Assembly: GCA_947176415.1 (NCBI GenBank)
Contig: CAMWQJ010000009.1
Coordinates: forward strand, 1-44,670
Source of the DNA: an uncultured Ruminococcus sp.
GTDB lineage: Bacteria > Bacillota > Clostridia > Oscillospirales > Ruminococcaceae
Length of the DNA: 44,670 nt
Direction of reading: 5' to 3'
The notes under the pieces are model-generated. The model did not search any database. It was not told the origin of the DNA and saw only the letters and a program-made list of their open reading frames with translations. Below, piece after piece: positions 43,899 to 44,670 of this stretch (its first letter is position 1; each line of letters starts with the position of its first letter). A program made the position numbers and the translations under genes.

Positions 43899-44670
43899 AT
43901 GACAGACGAAATTATGAAAGCAATAGGAGAAACAGTTAATGAATCTGCTTTCGGAATATGGTTTCTTATTGCGGTATCGCTTGTATTTTTCATGCAGGCG
44001 GGATTTGCAATGGTTGAGACGGGATTTACCCGTGCAAAGAATGCTGGAAATATCATAATGAAAAACCTTATGGATTTCTGTATAGGTACTGTTATGTTTA
44101 TACTTATCGGTGCAGGTCTTCTCATGGGCGAAGATGTAATGGGATTTATCGGCAAGCCTGGGTTTGATATATTCACGGAATATCAGAATTTCGATTTTTC
44201 AAACTTTGTCTTCAACCTTGTTTTCTGTGCAACAACGGCTACTATCGTTTCGGGAGCTATGGCAGAGAGAACGAAATTTTTATCATACTGTGTGTACTCG
44301 GGCATAATCAGCGCACTTATATATCCGATAGAGGCACACTGGATTTGGAGTGCTGACGGCTGGCTTTATAAAATGGGATTCCACGATATATCAGGCTCTT
44401 GTGCAATTCACATGGTGGGCGGTATATCGGCACTTGTCGGTGCTAAGATACTGGGTGCGAGAATAGGAAAGTTCACCAAGACGGCAGACGGCGAAATAAA
44501 AGTAAACGCTATCCCTGGGCATAACCTTACAATAGGCGCACTCGGCGTGTTTATCCTTTGGTTCGGCTGGTATGGCTTTAACCCTGCCGCTTCAACTTCC
44601 GTCGAAATGCTCGGCTCTATATTCCTCACTACTACAATAGCTCCTGCCGTTGCAACTCTCACGTGCATGA
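43899..44670 (+). CDS. amt: ammonium transporter (Amt), N-terminal part
   Basis: It carries ammonium across the cytoplasmic membrane. 257 codons are in the window and the frame runs off the right end, so the gene is 3' partial. About seven membrane helices are visible (AFGIWFLIAVSLVFFMQAGF first). Family motifs are GFAMVETGFTRAKNAGNI, AERTKF, YPIEAHWIW (Trp of the pore entry), AIHMVGGISALVGAKILG with the first pore His, and WFGWYGFNPAAS. ATG 43899 follows GGGAGG at 43886-43891; an in-frame ATG at 43869 lies before that site. It is divergent from the gltB operon and preceded by two terminator/antiterminator units, so it probably belongs to the same nitrogen regulon. A PII (glnK) gene, often next to amt, could lie beyond the window. 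Confidence 0.95.
   Translation, partial: MTDEIMKAIGETVNESAFGIWFLIAVSLVFFMQAGFAMVETGFTRAKNAGNIIMKNLMDFCIGTVMFILIGAGLLMGEDVMGFIGKPGFDIFTEYQNFDFSNFVFNLVFCATTATIVSGAMAERTKFLSYCVYSGIISALIYPIEAHWIWSADGWLYKMGFHDISGSCAIHMVGGISALVGAKILGARIGKFTKTADGEIKVNAIPGHNLTIGALGVFILWFGWYGFNPAASTSVEMLGSIFLTTTIAPAVATLTCM

Noticed and set aside
43869-43899. ATG 43869 as the amt start
   Set aside because: It is in frame, but the ribosome site GGGAGG (43886-43891) lies after it and seven bases before ATG 43899, and 43869 abuts the leader terminator.
1-44670. CRISPR arrays, tRNA genes, insertion sequences, phage genes or attachment sites
   Set aside because: No spaced direct repeats, cloverleaf pattern, transposase or integrase motif was found on either strand; all gene content is housekeeping or metabolic.

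Overview
This window looks like chromosomal core DNA of a low-to-mid GC Firmicute of class Clostridia, most like Ruminococcus and relatives. The evidence is the order rnj-gdpP-rplI-dnaB-tilS-ftsH, a DUF951-prfA-Sua5-coaE cluster, dnaE next to pfkA, consensus sigma-A promoters (TTGACA-17-TATAAT), AGGAGG-type ribosome sites, frequent TTG/GTG starts and YdbS/YdbT-type PH proteins. No phage, IS element, CRISPR array or tRNA gene was seen. The genus is inferred from gene content only.

Layout. 1-1.9 kb (+): end of dnaE, then pfkA with its own promoter. 1.9-3.3 kb (-): an S1-domain RNA-binding protein and a small unknown protein. 3.4-7.8 kb (+): DUF951, prfA, Sua5/TsaC-type synthase, coaE and an M18 aminopeptidase. 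7.8-13.2 kb (-): moxR, DUF58, transglutaminase and DUF308 membrane-protein operon. 13.3-22.4 kb (-): rnj-gdpP-rplI-dnaB-tilS-ftsH, behind a consensus promoter followed at once by a leader terminator. 22.5-24.8 kb (-): a degenerate phosphohexomutase homologue and an AGCS amino-acid/Na+ symporter. 24.9-26.9 kb (+): two membrane PH-domain genes, the second broken by one in-frame TAA. 26.9-27.25 kb: RNase P RNA. 27.3-28.4 kb (-): a small membrane protein and an 8-oxoguanine-type DNA glycosylase. 28.5-29.9 kb (+): a TPM-domain lipoprotein and a RelQ-type small (p)ppGpp synthetase. 29.9-32.5 kb (-): a zinc-type ABC transporter operon (znuA-znuC-znuB) with a Fur-family operator over its promoter start region.

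32.5-44.7 kb is the most interesting part: a nitrogen-assimilation island. A minus-strand operon reads gltB-gltD-(glutamine synthetase-like)-(ANTAR regulator)-purF-asnB, with amt (ammonium transporter) divergent from it. Between each promoter and its first gene lie intrinsic terminators. Each terminator's 5' arm overlaps a small hairpin with a six-base loop of form A-N-N-G-N-N, the RNA shape recognised by ANTAR antiterminators (AmiR/NasR/EutV type). The ANTAR protein in the operon has lost the phospho-acceptor Asp of its receiver domain. The adjacent glutamine synthetase homologue has lost several catalytic and metal-binding residues. Together they suggest a self-contained, phosphorylation-independent antitermination circuit for nitrogen, in which the dead synthetase may act as sensor or partner. 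The residues and RNA elements are read from the sequence; the circuit is inference.
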